A DNA stretch of 22,552 nt from an uncultured Phascolarctobacterium sp. (GCF_937920985.1 NZ_CALDXR010000035.1:1-22552); one strand, 5' to 3'; positions 7,300 to 15,208 are shown, counted from the stretch's first letter. Program-made: numbers and translations. Notes: generated by a model not told the origin, from the letters alone.

Positions 7300-8103
7300 T
7301 TACCACTCCAAGGTCAGGCCAACACCGACCTCCTTCACAGTCAGCTCCTTATGCAAAGCAAACTTCGCCGCCAAATTAGTACAATGGCAAGGATAAATTA
7401 CACCATCAATATTTTGCTTCAGATACTCTGCAGTTGCTAATGTCTGCTGCGAATTACCGCTGAAAAGATGCAGGCCGCCGATAATGCTTTTAATCACGCT
7501 GCAACCCGTTACCTGCTTAGCATACTCTGCGATATTGCAAATACCGGCATGCGAGCAGCCGGTTATTATGTAAATCCCGTCCTTCTGCTTGTAGACCAGC
7601 GCTGAATCATCCATTACATAATCATCGTGCCAGCCGTCAGCCAGGCAATGCTCTCCCACCGGCTTTTTGTTTTCAAAGTCCTTCACTCTGGGAATCTCAC
7701 CTAAAAACACAAGCTGCTCATCAAGCCACAGAGGCTCTTTGGTCAGCTTAAAAATAAACCTTTCCTGAAGATAAGCCTCCGAAACGGGAAGCGAAATGCA
7801 CAGGCCATCTGCTTTTTTAGCCTCCATTATTCCCGGATGAGCTATCAACAAGGGCTTATGCTTCGTCTTAGGATAGAAAGCAAGACCACCGGTATGGTCA
7901 TTATGTCCGTGCGAAATAATTACAGCATCAAGACGCTCAAGGTTTATTCCCAGCTTTGCGGCATTTTTCAAATACACATCGCTATAGCCTGTATCAAAAA
8001 GATATTTTTTCTCACCGTTTTCTATGTATATACTTAAAGCGGGCTCGGCAAGATAATACTGATCAATATATGTATTGTTATCTGCAAGGACTACTAGCTT
8101 CAT
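7300..8103 (-). CDS. MBL-fold metallo-hydrolase (COG1237-like)
   Basis: The 267-aa product has the metallo-beta-lactamase metal motif HGHNDH near residue 71 within ISHGHNDHTGG, a GCSHAGICN segment near 183 and a late GGLHLF/CHCTN region with further metal ligands. This arrangement is typical of the 7,8-dihydropterin-6-methyl-(ribofuranosyl)aminobenzene phosphate synthase-like group, a family name that does not prove substrate in bacteria. The ATG at 8103 follows AAGGAG by seven bases and is preferred over an ATG-type start 30 bases further out. The gene stands alone between the repair locus and the small-protein cluster. Confidence 0.85.
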   Translation of the reverse strand: MKLVVLADNNTYIDQYYLAEPALSIYIENGEKKYLFDTGYSDVYLKNAAKLGINLERLDAVIISHGHNDHTGGLAFYPKTKHKPLLIAHPGIMEAKKADGLCISLPVSEAYLQERFIFKLTKEPLWLDEQLVFLGEIPRVKDFENKKPVGEHCLADGWHDDYVMDDSALVYKQKDGIYIITGCSHAGICNIAEYAKQVTGCSVIKSIIGGLHLFSGNSQQTLATAEYLKQNIDGVIYPCHCTNLAAKFALHKELTVKEVGVGLTLEW

Positions 8104-8170
8104 TAGCATTCTCCTTCGTTGAATTACTATCATCTTTAGTCAGCAAGAGTAATTTTTAATTAGCGTTTTT

Positions 8171-8413
8171 TCAGCTCCCCTTTTTACTCATCACTTCAAT
8201 ACCCCAACAAACCAATATCACACTTCCATATAAAGCCGCACCTGCTTTCATTATTCCCATGTAGTTATATTGAAAGCAAGCGTACACATACGCAAAAAAG
8301 ATAGCATTAAACAGTATTTGAAAATATTTTTTAGGCATAATGCGCAATTTGGTAAAAAGACTGACTATCACGATAGCAGCAACAGCGGCAATAACTAAGT
8401 TTTGTTCACTCAT
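8171..8413 (-). CDS. Small membrane protein, unknown (80 aa)
   Basis: The protein is almost wholly hydrophobic, with three likely membrane spans: about 5-22, 31-46 and 52-70, separated by a short basic loop (TKLRIMPKK). No family is recognised. The ribosome binding site is weak (a GAG eight bases before the ATG). It is the last gene of a minus-strand run of small membrane-anchored proteins, 40 bp after the 39-aa gene. Confidence 0.55.
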   Translation of the reverse strand: MSEQNLVIAAVAAIVIVSLFTKLRIMPKKYFQILFNAIFFAYVYACFQYNYMGIMKAGAALYGSVILVCWGIEVMSKKGS

Positions 8414-8453
8414 TATTTTATCTCAATCCTTATCCTGAATATCGTTTTTCCAA

Positions 8454-8573
8454 TCATTTGCTTAGGAATCTCCTTCTTTGAATGATTGTATTCAGACTCA
8501 TCCACAAAACGAAAAAAGCTATTATAAAGTAAATAACCCTATAAGCGCCTCTTGTGCCAACCTTAAGCCACAT
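8454..8573 (-). CDS. Single-span membrane miniprotein (39 aa)
   Basis: A short frame begins with ATG at 8573, eight bases after a good AAGGAG, and ends with TGA. The product starts MWLKVGTRGAYR, has one hydrophobic span (VIYFIIAFFVLWMSL, about residues 13-27), and ends in a basic tail with RRR. The positive-out, basic-tail layout resembles small membrane regulators or type I toxin-like peptides, but nothing proves that. It sits between the 135-aa and 80-aa genes on the same strand. Confidence 0.5.
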   Translation of the reverse strand: MWLKVGTRGAYRVIYFIIAFFVLWMSLNTIIQRRRFLSK

Positions 8574-8640
8574 ACCTTGATCTCCTTTTTCTTTCCATAA
8601 CAAGTACTATCCGATTAACCGCAAATCATAAAGTCTATTT

Positions 8641-9048
8641 TTATATCTTTCTTATACGAATTTCGCATATATTGCCGTTAAAAGACATATAAAACTCGAA
8701 TTGGTTTTTCTTAAAAAGATAACCATTCGAATCATTTACTCTTATCCAATTATTCCTTTTCAAAAGTTTTATGTACTCTTCTACTACTTGCTCTTTAGAT
8801 GAATAAAAAAGATACTTAGTTTTAATCGAGAAATCTGAAATGCTCTCTTGTTTAATATCAATCATCTTATGAGGCTCATTAATCATTAATTTATACCATT
8901 CAGTGTATAATTCTGTTTTTTCTTCTTTTCGCGTATAATGAGCTACTATGCTAGAATTTATTATAGCAAAAGCAAAAAATACAACACATATAAACGAAAA
9001 TATCATTGCATAGATTGTTTTTTTATTAAGCTGAGTTAATGCCTTCAT
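8641..9048 (-). CDS. Membrane-anchored protein, unknown (135 aa)
   Basis: One N-terminal span (about 12-33, IYAMIFSFICVVFFAFAII) follows a Lys-rich start, so the rest should be extracytoplasmic. The soluble part (34-135) alternates charged and aromatic residues and ends with EIRIRKI. No known domain is recognised. It starts six bases after the stop of the 151-aa gene, which has the same layout, so the two are probably co-translated and may act together. Codon use is more AT-rich than in the flanking metabolic genes. Confidence 0.65.
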   Translation of the reverse strand: MKALTQLNKKTIYAMIFSFICVVFFAFAIINSSIVAHYTRKEEKTELYTEWYKLMINEPHKMIDIKQESISDFSIKTKYLFYSSKEQVVEEYIKLLKRNNWIRVNDSNGYLFKKNQFEFYMSFNGNICEIRIRKI

Positions 9049-9053
9049 TTCAC

Positions 9054-9509
9054 TTACCTTCGTATAGTTATTTCCACTAACACAGGATCATCTTGCACGA
9101 CTCTAACAAGCCCTTCGATTTTATGATTATCCTCTAACAACTTACTAAAACTGATTATTTTATTCGAGTAATCAATTTTAAATTCATGATATTTTGAAAT
9201 TTCTTCAGCATAATGAATCATAACATCATTTGTTAACATACCATTAATAACTAATTTACGTTTAATGTACAAATGCGCGTCAAGATCCTTTGAAAAATAG
9301 CTTATGTCTTTATATTCCGCATTTTCCGGATCGCGAATATCTTGAAATATTTGATATAATGCTATTTTTTGGTTTGTCGCGTACTTTGAAAAAATCTCTA
9401 CACCAAAAAAAGTTTTTCCCCAAATGAGATTATATGCCCACAACATTGATATGAATAAACCTAAGAAAATACCGAGCATAATCCCTAAATTAATATTATT
9501 TCTCTTCAC
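9054..9509 (-). CDS. Membrane-anchored protein, unknown (151 aa)
   Basis: After a MKRNN start there is a single span (about 8-27, GIMLGIFLGLFISMLWAY). The remaining 120 residues are predicted outside the membrane, with a possible beta-rich end (GLVRVVQDDPVLVEITIRR). No family recognised. It precedes the 135-aa protein by five bases and shares its topology. Secreted or periplasmic partners in an envelope function, or immunity-like proteins, would be plausible but unsupported. Confidence 0.65.
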   Translation of the reverse strand: MKRNNINLGIMLGIFLGLFISMLWAYNLIWGKTFFGVEIFSKYATNQKIALYQIFQDIRDPENAEYKDISYFSKDLDAHLYIKRKLVINGMLTNDVMIHYAEEISKYHEFKIDYSNKIISFSKLLEDNHKIEGLVRVVQDDPVLVEITIRR

Positions 9510-9602
9510 CTCATCAATACCTCATATAATAATCTCCACCTCTAAAACGTAATTTGCCCTAAAAAAGCTTTTTCTTTGTTCCTAATAAACTGTCAGCATC
9601 AA

Positions 9603-9815
9603 CTATTTAGGTGCGAAATTATTACCTAAATCAGGATATTGTTGCTTTAAATCAAAACTAACGCTCTGTAATACCCTGATTTTATCAATTTTTTCCTCTG
9701 GATAAACTCGGTCATAAGCAGCAAATACTATATTAAGGAGTAAACATCCATAAAACATGAAAACCAATATATTTCGCATAAATACTTTCATTTCCCCATA
9801 TCCAGCACTCAACAT
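9603..9815 (-). CDS. Small membrane-anchored protein, unknown (up to 70 aa)
   Basis: A hydrophobic segment (about 14-33, RNILVFMFYGCLLLNIVFA) is followed by a polar tail rich in charged residues and ending GNNFAPK. The start is uncertain: the first ATG has a modest GGTGAAG upstream, and later ATGs at the ninth and thirteenth codons are possible. Its topology resembles the 151- and 135-aa neighbours downstream. Function unknown. Confidence 0.5.
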   Translation of the reverse strand: MLSAGYGEMKVFMRNILVFMFYGCLLLNIVFAAYDRVYPEEKIDKIRVLQSVSFDLKQQYPDLGNNFAPK

Positions 9816-9936
9816 CTCTTCACCATCTACACAAATTATGCTTTTTTATATAACTCAAGCTAAAATTTAGTATGCAAACATGAACTACTACAAATTCAGA
9901 ATAAACTATAGCAGTCCATAAGCTATCACAATGGTA

Positions 9937-10221
9937 CTATATGTATCCAACCGATATAGCTAGGCAGGGAACAGTCATTATAATTAGTGAATAGGCTTTT
10001 CTCATTTCATTTAATACACTGTGTTTTATCATCATCATTATTAAGCATGCTAAAGTTATCTCTAAAAAAGTTACTAATAACACAATAACCAAACCTTGAC
10101 AATTATCTAATAGAGGAAATAAATCAAGTAACTTGACTCCTATAGCAATAAATAAGTTTTGAACAATAAAATACGAAAATGCCCCTAAAAAAATGCCGAT
10201 AATTGAATTTATTATTCTCAT
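9937..10221 (-). CDS. Small integral membrane protein, unknown (94 aa)
   Basis: Three likely membrane spans are visible: about 5-27, 38-64 (LVIVLLVTFLEITLACLIMMM) and 76-93. The gene begins the AT-rich small-protein cluster and has an extended -10 promoter about 40 bases upstream. A GGAG lies 11 bases before the ATG. No family is recognised; the length and spans resemble accessory or immunity membrane proteins, which is only a topology comparison. Confidence 0.6.
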   Translation of the reverse strand: MRIINSIIGIFLGAFSYFIVQNLFIAIGVKLLDLFPLLDNCQGLVIVLLVTFLEITLACLIMMMIKHSVLNEMRKAYSLIIMTVPCLAISVGYI

Positions 10222-10259
10222 CTATCATCCATCTCCAGTTTCTTTTCATTGCTATCTTA

Positions 10260-10265
10260 ATTATA
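10260..10265 (-). promoter_or_regulatory. Extended -10 promoter of the small-protein cluster
   Basis: TGATATAAT on the minus strand is an extended -10 with a perfect TATAAT core, about 40 bases before the 94-aa gene. No good -35 is seen at 16-18 bases, which is tolerated with a TGn motif. Confidence 0.5.
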
Positions 10266-10374
10266 TCATGCTTGTATAAATCTTAACACATAAAAAGACT
10301 TAGCAATCTACATCTGTATGAAATAAAAGAAAAAAGCTGGCAAAATAGAATCAAGTCTTAAATTAGCTATCAGT

Positions 10375-10433
10375 CTTGCCTTCCCCATAGGGGAAGATGT
10401 CAGTGAACGAAGTGAGCTAACGGAAGGGGGACT
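10375..10433. repeat. Palindromic intergenic repeat (REP-like)
   Basis: The element starts CTTGCCTTCCCC, has a TTCCCC-ATA-GGGGAA hairpin, a middle part with GTGAACGAAGTGAG, and ends CGGAAGGGGG, so the two ends can also pair. Closely similar units are widespread between genes in gut Firmicutes. It sits between the small-protein cluster and the yczE-type gene, in a 363-bp gap that otherwise holds only two promoters. Confidence 0.65.
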
Positions 10434-10507
10434 ACAAAGCAAAACTGCCAAAACAAATCGCTATCATTTTATAATAATATTAATAAGAAACTTTCTTCTT
10501 CCCAGAT

Positions 10508-10536
10508 TTGCCAAACACAAAATTTAGTACTATAAT
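10508..10536 (+). promoter_or_regulatory. Promoter of the YczE-family gene
   Basis: TTGCCA (10508-10513), a 17-base spacer and TATAAT (10531-10536) form a near-consensus vegetative promoter about 50 bases upstream of the ATG at 10585. Confidence 0.8.
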
Positions 10537-10584
10537 AGGAAATGCATTTTTGATATATTTATTGTTTTCGAGAGGGGTTAAAAA

Positions 10585-11253
10585 ATGCTTTTAAACGAAA
10601 AAAATTCACGTCTGACCTTGTGTGGTGAGCTAGCACTTTTAGTTGCAGTAATCATCAACAGCTTTAGTGTCGTGCTCATGCTCTACTCCGGTTCCGGCAT
10701 CAGCGCCATCAGCAGCGTTCCCTTTGCCTTCAGTGAAGCCTTTCCTAAGCTCACACTTGGTACCTGGACCTACATTTTCCAGGGACTGCTCATCGCCAGC
10801 CTGATGTACCTGCGCAAAAAATTTATCGCGTCCTATACGTTCAGCTTTGTTGTTGGCTTTGTGTTCAGCCAATTTCTTGATTTGTTTGAGCTGTATATCA
10901 ACATGCTGCCGCAGGCCTTTTCCTGGCGTGTGCTGTATTTTGTTGTAAGCTATATTTTAATCTGCATCGGCATTGCTTTATCCAACCGCTGCGGCCTGCC
11001 CATTATCCCTACGGATCTGTTTCCGCGTGAGCTGAGCGCCATTATAAAAATCGAGTACGCCAAAATCAAAATTACCTTTGACGTCACCTGCCTGGCTATC
11101 ACAGCACTGCTGACACTGTTCTTGCTGGGACATATCGACGGACTGGGAATCGGCACTATTTTAGCAGCCTTTACCATGGGTAAGGGTGTAGCCTATGCCG
11201 GTCAATATTTAGATAAAAACTTTCAGTTCATGCCCTATTTGCAGAAAAACTAA
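10585..11253 (+). CDS. YczE/YitT-like integral membrane protein
   Basis: The 222-aa product has about five or six membrane spans (roughly 10-35, 57-75, 82-103, 114-130 and 162-182) and the family pattern of a GIALSNRCGLPIIPTDLFPREL stretch (near 130-151) after the fourth span, as in Bacillus YczE/YyaS proteins. The function of the family is unknown; a transport role is often assumed. GAGGGG precedes the ATG by seven bases and a strong promoter lies upstream. Its TAA stop is the first base triplet of repeat A copy 1, whose hairpin followed by a T tract probably terminates this transcript. Confidence 0.8.
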   Translation: MLLNEKNSRLTLCGELALLVAVIINSFSVVLMLYSGSGISAISSVPFAFSEAFPKLTLGTWTYIFQGLLIASLMYLRKKFIASYTFSFVVGFVFSQFLDLFELYINMLPQAFSWRVLYFVVSYILICIGIALSNRCGLPIIPTDLFPRELSAIIKIEYAKIKITFDVTCLAITALLTLFLLGHIDGLGIGTILAAFTMGKGVAYAGQYLDKNFQFMPYLQKN

Positions 11254-11348
11254 AGAGAGATTACTGTGAAGCACAGCATTAAGAAGCTTGGTTTTAATAT
11301 CGAATTTCTTAATGCTGTTTTTATTTTTCACAGCAGCCTCTCGTTCCA
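11251..11348 (+). repeat. Repeat A, copy 1: 98-nt imperfect palindrome, terminator-like
   Basis: It aligns without gaps to 20540-20637, with 14 differences in 98 bases (about 86% identity). The inner stem AGCATTAAGAA / TTTCTTAATGCT is followed by GTTTTTATTTTT, so it can end the yczE-type transcript; an outer stem pairs AGAGAGATTACTGTGAA with TTCACAG...CTCTC. A frame starting GTG AAG stays open through the repeat in both copies. Its right end abuts the truncated carboxyltransferase fragment. Confidence 0.75.
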
Positions 11349-11768
11349 TGACAGCTTTCAGACTCGCTTATGACACCGGCATCAGCCTGCCGCTCCTGCA
11401 TGATTTGGCAGATTACTTCAAGGGTGTCAAAAATGATCTCGTAGATGACTTCAACCTGAACACCAACATTCCAATTGATCCGAAAGTTCTCACCTTCCAA
11501 ATCCCCGGCGGCATGCTCTCCAATCTGCTCAACCAGATGAAGGAAATGGGCGTAGCTGATAAATATCCGCAGCTGTTGGAAGAAATGCCACGTGTACGCG
11601 CAGAGCTCGGTTACCTGCCGTCCGGCCGATTTAATCGAGCCACAGCTGGAAAAATTCCGCGCACGTCTGGCCGAGGATGGTTATCCAAATGCCAGCACCG
11701 AAGACCTGCTCAGCTATATTTCCTTCCCCGAGGTTGCCAAAGCCTTCTTTAGCCGTAACCGCGACTAA
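11340..11768 (+). pseudogene. Fragment of oxaloacetate decarboxylase alpha / pyruvate carboxylase subunit B
   Basis: The first part reads YDTGISLPLLHDLADYFK, then DPKVLTFQIPGGMLSNLL and RAELGYLP, characteristic of the conserved carboxylase (post-HMGL) region of OadA/PycB. The N-terminal catalytic barrel is absent. After GYLP the frame shifts, and a second frame continues ADLIEPQLEKFRARLAEDGY to FPEVAKAFFSRNRD and a stop at 11766-11768, the usual C-terminal end of the same domain. Roughly 60-70 family residues (TP-SQIVGTQA region) are missing in between. The breakpoint at ACCTGCCG could join two copies of a short direct repeat. The left border coincides with repeat A. This is a dead remnant; an intact copy presumably exists elsewhere. 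Confidence 0.85.
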
Positions 11769-11805
11769 AATATCAAACTCATCCATCCTACCTTTTCTCC
11801 ATATC

Positions 11806-11858
11806 AAAAAGCTGATACCCTGCAAGTCCTTGCGACCTGTATGAATATCAGCTTTTTT
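11806..11858. terminator. Repeat B, copy 1: bidirectional terminator hairpin
   Basis: Arms AAAAAGCTGATA (11806-11817) and TATCAGCTTTTTT (11846-11858) enclose a conserved loop containing GCAAGTCCTTGCGACCTG. It separates the plus-strand relic from the minus-strand AAA/PDDEXK gene and can stop transcription from both sides. A second copy with the same loop lies at 20349-20399. Confidence 0.8.
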
Positions 11859-11924
11859 AAGCTCCATGATGCCTGGATGAGCTTGAAGCTCATCCTTTTA
11901 TTTTGCAGCTAATATATCACGCCT

Positions 11925-13481
11925 TCACCCAGCTTCTAGCCATCCATCTACAGTTCTTGATTCACTAGATATATTAACGCCAATTTTATGTACAGTTCTG
12001 CTATCATTCAGATAAGGTAAAGCATATTGCTTATCCTCAATCTGCTTTAATGCTTCTTCTGCACTGCCATCAAGCTTGAACTCAAAAATATAAATATCTT
12101 TATCACTTTCTATAATGACATCAGCACGCCCTTTGCTGTTCTGCTTTTCAATCAAAGTTGTATAGCAGGATAACAAGCGGAAGATAATATAAAACGTATA
12201 TTGGAAATGAGTTTCAAAATCCTTAGCACGCTCGTCCTTATTGGCCTCATAAGGAATCGACGCAAGAAAAGCTGTAAAAGCATCCCTAACCTCGTCTAAT
12301 TCACCACAACGTAACATTCTGTCTAAATTTACAATCCAATATGCCGCTTCACTCTCATCCTTCTTTAAATAGCTGTTAGCCATCAAGGCGACAAAACCTT
12401 TTCTTACCTCAACATTAGGATAATCCAAAGTATACTCCCTATAACGCCTATCATAGCCTTTAATTGTCAGGTACCCGCTCTGATAAAGCATCGCTAGCGG
12501 ATTCTCCGCATCCGCCCTATAATCAACAAAATACTGCGACTCATACGGCCTGCTGGTCAGCTTCTGCATATTCACATGATGCCCCTCTAAAAGCTTCACT
12601 AAATATGTCGGTGTTCCTGACTTATACCAATAATTGTCAATGTCCATCTTATTGAAAGCATTGATAACACTGAATGGATTATAAACATCAAGTAGAGCAT
12701 TGCTAAAATGGTAGCCATCATACTGCTTGTTCAGCAAACTCTTCATCTCGTTAACTGTATAGTCAAACTTGTTAGCCATTTCAACTATTGCTTCGCCAAA
12801 AACACTGTATAGCTCCTCTTCCGTAATACCGCAAATAGCATCATACCTGCTGTCCATGCTGATGTCATTCGGCTGGTTAAAGCCAGAGAAAACCGTAATC
12901 TGACTAAACTTCGTAACACCGGTCAGAAGCACAAAGCGCAGGCTGGCATCAGCAGCCTTAAAGGTGCCATAAAAATCCTTCAATATACTGCGATTCTCAT
13001 CTTCCAGGTCTTCATCCAGTACGTCCAGAAGCGGCTTGTCGTATTCATCTATCAAAATAACCGCTTGATAACCTGTCTGCGCTGCTGCCTGCTCCAAAAC
13101 ATATTGAAAGCGACTGCTGAGCGTTGTATATATATCGCTTTTGCCATATATAGCCTCCCAGCTGCTTACATATTCCTCCAGAATCTTCTCCAGCTCTCCC
13201 TCAACATCAAAGCGTCCCTTAGCAAAATCAATTCTAAAAACAGGATAAACATCCCATTTATCCTCTAAGGCTTCCATATGCAGCCCCTGGAACAGCTCCT
13301 TGCGGCCAGAAAAATAAGCATCAAGGGTGCTTATAAGCAAAGATTTACCGAAACGACGTGGACGCGACAAAAAGCAAACGTGCTCCTGTGCCAAGCGATA
13401 TACTAAATCCGTTTTATCTACATATACGTAATTACCGTTTCTAATTGTTGCAAATGTTTGAATGCTGATGGGATAACGCAT
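11925..13481 (-). CDS. AAA ATPase with C-terminal PDDEXK_9 nuclease-like domain
   Basis: The 518-aa protein belongs to the abundant AAA-ATPase_like + PDDEXK_9 family. The N-terminal signature YVYVDKTDLVYRL (near 18-30) leads into a Walker A variant RPRRFGKS (near 40-47), Walker B ILIDEYDKPLLD (near 142-153) and a sensor-like LTGVTKFSQ segment (near 187). The C-terminal domain has GRADVIIE (near 451) and IYIFEFKLDG (near 464), matching the D...ExK nuclease core. Function of the family is unproven; mobile-element or defence roles have been suggested because copy number varies between strains. GGAGG is seven bases before the ATG. The gene stands alone. Confidence 0.9.
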   Translation of the reverse strand: MRYPISIQTFATIRNGNYVYVDKTDLVYRLAQEHVCFLSRPRRFGKSLLISTLDAYFSGRKELFQGLHMEALEDKWDVYPVFRIDFAKGRFDVEGELEKILEEYVSSWEAIYGKSDIYTTLSSRFQYVLEQAAAQTGYQAVILIDEYDKPLLDVLDEDLEDENRSILKDFYGTFKAADASLRFVLLTGVTKFSQITVFSGFNQPNDISMDSRYDAICGITEEELYSVFGEAIVEMANKFDYTVNEMKSLLNKQYDGYHFSNALLDVYNPFSVINAFNKMDIDNYWYKSGTPTYLVKLLEGHHVNMQKLTSRPYESQYFVDYRADAENPLAMLYQSGYLTIKGYDRRYREYTLDYPNVEVRKGFVALMANSYLKKDESEAAYWIVNLDRMLRCGELDEVRDAFTAFLASIPYEANKDERAKDFETHFQYTFYIIFRLLSCYTTLIEKQNSKGRADVIIESDKDIYIFEFKLDGSAEEALKQIEDKQYALPYLNDSRTVHKIGVNISSESRTVDGWLEAG

Positions 13482-13586
13482 GGCTTAACCTCCGTGTAAC
13501 ATATATCTACCCATATTTTACCATGAAACAGCTAAAAGCTAAAGCACATGCTTTATACCTTTGTTCCACTTCCGCGTTCCGCCGCC

Positions 13587-14258
13587 CTACTTTTTAATCG
13601 TGCATGGACGCAGTCCATCAAACTCATGAATGCTTAAGGTTCCTCCCTTAGGTATAGCAATAACGCTTTCATCATATTTGCCGGACACAAGCTTCTCCAG
13701 CACCTTGTAAGGCCCCGGCAGACGCGTAAGCGTTCCTCCCAAAAGCTTTACCAAAGGCATAATATAAGCTTCAACCTCTTGCAAAGCATACGTTCCTGTA
13801 TCAATGATGTAAAAATCTGTAAAGCCCTTATAAAGCTGCTTCAGAAATGCTTCTGCTTCTTCCTGCCCACGCTCCTGCACCAGCTTGGTATAATCTATCG
13901 TAGAGTTCTTCATAAAGTTCATCCAGCTCTTGGTTATAAAAATCGCTCCGTCGGGACGCTTGATACCGGAGCCTGTTAAAAGAACGTCAATGCAGTCCAT
14001 AGTACGCGGCACAGCAATCGGACAGGTAGTGGCCTTTAAATCGCACGTAGCCTTGCCGCAGCCGGAAACGCAGATAACTATCTCCTCTGCTTCTGTATTT
14101 TCATCAATAATCCTTTGCAGCGTCTCATGCATCTTCTGCGGATCGCTGTGCAGCGCAACATTAAGATAAGTTACCTTGCCGTCAAAGCCTATTTTCTTAA
14201 TTGTGTTCTCCAGCTCCTTTTGCAGTGTAATGCAGGAATATATTGCTCTTTTACCCAT
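13587..14258 (-). CDS. DUF1638-domain protein
   Basis: The 223-aa soluble protein has the DUF1638 pattern: SCITLQKEL at the start, a LHSDPQKMHETL segment near residue 37, a VSGCGKATCDL block near 64, then PRTMDCIDVLLTG near 85. Conserved Cys residues (64-82) could bind metal or a corrinoid-linked partner. Members are often next to methyltransferase/corrinoid genes, but no such gene is seen here, so the role stays open. GAGGGG is eight bases upstream of the ATG. Single gene. Confidence 0.75.
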   Translation of the reverse strand: MGKRAIYSCITLQKELENTIKKIGFDGKVTYLNVALHSDPQKMHETLQRIIDENTEAEEIVICVSGCGKATCDLKATTCPIAVPRTMDCIDVLLTGSGIKRPDGAIFITKSWMNFMKNSTIDYTKLVQERGQEEAEAFLKQLYKGFTDFYIIDTGTYALQEVEAYIMPLVKLLGGTLTRLPGPYKVLEKLVSGKYDESVIAIPKGGTLSIHEFDGLRPCTIKK

Positions 14259-14390
14259 GATAGCAACCCCTCATCTATACTCTTTTGATTTTTGACACTT
14301 TTTTAATTATATCACTCTCATATGAATCGTAAAAGTAAAAAGGTTTCTTTAACGCATTATCTTCACATAAGCTTTCAAGTATTTCTTTAT

Positions 14391-14429
14391 ACGGATACGA
14401 GCCAGCAGCTCCTCAGTTCCAAATGGCGC
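14391..14429 (-). pseudogene. Relic of a second KdpE-like response regulator
   Basis: On the minus strand these 39 bases read APFGTEELLARIR, nearly identical to KPFGTEELMARIR in the intact regulator (DNA at about 15963-16000). Nothing else of the gene remains. Together with the ktrB relic at 15365-15575 it preserves the gene order and strands of the intact locus at 15601-18927, so it probably remains from a tandem copy. Confidence 0.65.
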
Positions 14430-14440
14430 TGTTTCCATAG

Positions 14441-14483
14441 AACGCTGCAAGTTCTAATTTTTCAAAAGGGAACTTGCGGCGTT
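14441..14483 (-). terminator. Hairpin after the GNAT gene
   Basis: A 14-bp stem (14441-14454 with 14470-14483, one G·T pair) lies 15 bases beyond the GNAT stop. There is no T tract on the minus strand but GTTTTCTAATTT on the plus side, so it may protect the 3' end of the GNAT mRNA or stop plus-strand transcription. Confidence 0.55.
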
Positions 14484-14497
14484 TTCTAATTTGGTGA

Positions 14498-15049
14498 TTA
14501 TTTCATCACTTTTACAAATCTAAACATTTCATCCGGTCCTTCATCGGGATCATGCTCCTCACCAGCAGGCACACCATGCTCCGACTGAAAATACTCGCAC
14601 CAAAACTGATCAATCTGAAAACCGCACTTGTTGACATAGAAATGGATATTGCGCTTCTCAAAATACGGTGTACAGGTCTCCCAGACAACTGTTTCTGGGT
14701 GTAGTGCTTCTACTGCCTGCCATGCGCCATAGCCGATGCCTTTGCTATGCTCATTTGGCAGGGTAAAAAGAATTTCCAGTTCGTTGTGATGCGTCTCCTT
14801 GTTGATCTTCAGGATTACACCACCAACATTTTTGCCATCCACAACAATGCGGTAGGTTTCGTTTTTCGGATCGTCAATGCAGCGCTCGATGGTATCACGG
14901 GAAATGATTTCTCCATCATCATCAATATGATCATCCCGCTCACCGAACTCAATCATGGCTCCGTGCTTGAATGCCCACTGATTGTCCAGAATAAACTGTT
15001 CCCGATCATCCGCCATCAGCGACACAAGGGTTACTTTTGTGTTTTTCAT
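14498..15049 (-). CDS. GNAT-family N-acetyltransferase
   Basis: The 183-aa product fits the GNAT fold: the beta4 strand VGGVILKINKE (near 75) precedes an ELEILFTLPNEHSKGIGYGAWQ stretch (near 90-111), where SKGIGYG takes the place of the acetyl-CoA pyrophosphate loop (Q/RxxGxG/A), and CTPYFEKRNIHFYVNKCGF (near 127-145) is the late motif. The C-terminal tail is acidic (EEHDPDEGPDEM). Substrate unknown. AGGAGG is eight bases before the ATG. The gene has its own promoter and a structured leader with a terminator hairpin. It sits inside the decayed copy of the potassium-uptake regulatory locus. Confidence 0.85.
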   Translation of the reverse strand: MKNTKVTLVSLMADDREQFILDNQWAFKHGAMIEFGERDDHIDDDGEIISRDTIERCIDDPKNETYRIVVDGKNVGGVILKINKETHHNELEILFTLPNEHSKGIGYGAWQAVEALHPETVVWETCTPYFEKRNIHFYVNKCGFQIDQFWCEYFQSEHGVPAGEEHDPDEGPDEMFRFVKVMK

Positions 15050-15075
15050 ACTGAATTCCTCCTAAAAATGAAAAC

Positions 15076-15109
15076 AGCTCGGCTATTACCCTAAAGTAAT
15101 AACCGAGCT
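15076..15109 (-). terminator. Attenuator-like terminator in the GNAT leader
   Basis: A 14-bp stem (15076-15089 with 15096-15109, one G·U) and 6-base loop is followed on the minus strand by TGTTTTCATTTTT, and then at once by AGGAGG of the GNAT gene. A terminator between promoter and ribosome binding site is typical of riboswitch, T-box or leader-peptide control. Confidence 0.75.
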
Positions 15110-15208
15110 CACTCGACATCTTATCTGACAGGCGGCCTGCATGATTGCACTGCAATCCTACTATCCCCTACACTACGGTGTACTGTCCTCCGATGACATA
15201 TCTTATTT
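15110..15208 (-). ncRNA. Structured 5' leader of the GNAT gene, possible riboswitch aptamer
   Basis: Between the promoter and the terminator stem, the minus strand can form a TACAC-CGTA-GTGTA hairpin and an ATTGC-AGT-GCAAT hairpin, enclosed by GACAG/CTGTC. The linker GGGGATAGTAGG between the hairpins is purine-rich and unpaired, as expected of a ligand core. I do not recognise the class; there is no T-box GGTGG...ACCGCG-like motif and no leader peptide with repeated codons is evident. Confidence 0.5.

Noticed and set aside
15110..15208. Possible ZTP (pfl) riboswitch because of GCCGCCTG near the 3' side of the leader
   Set aside because: Only this short match exists; the conserved 5' half of the pfl motif is absent.
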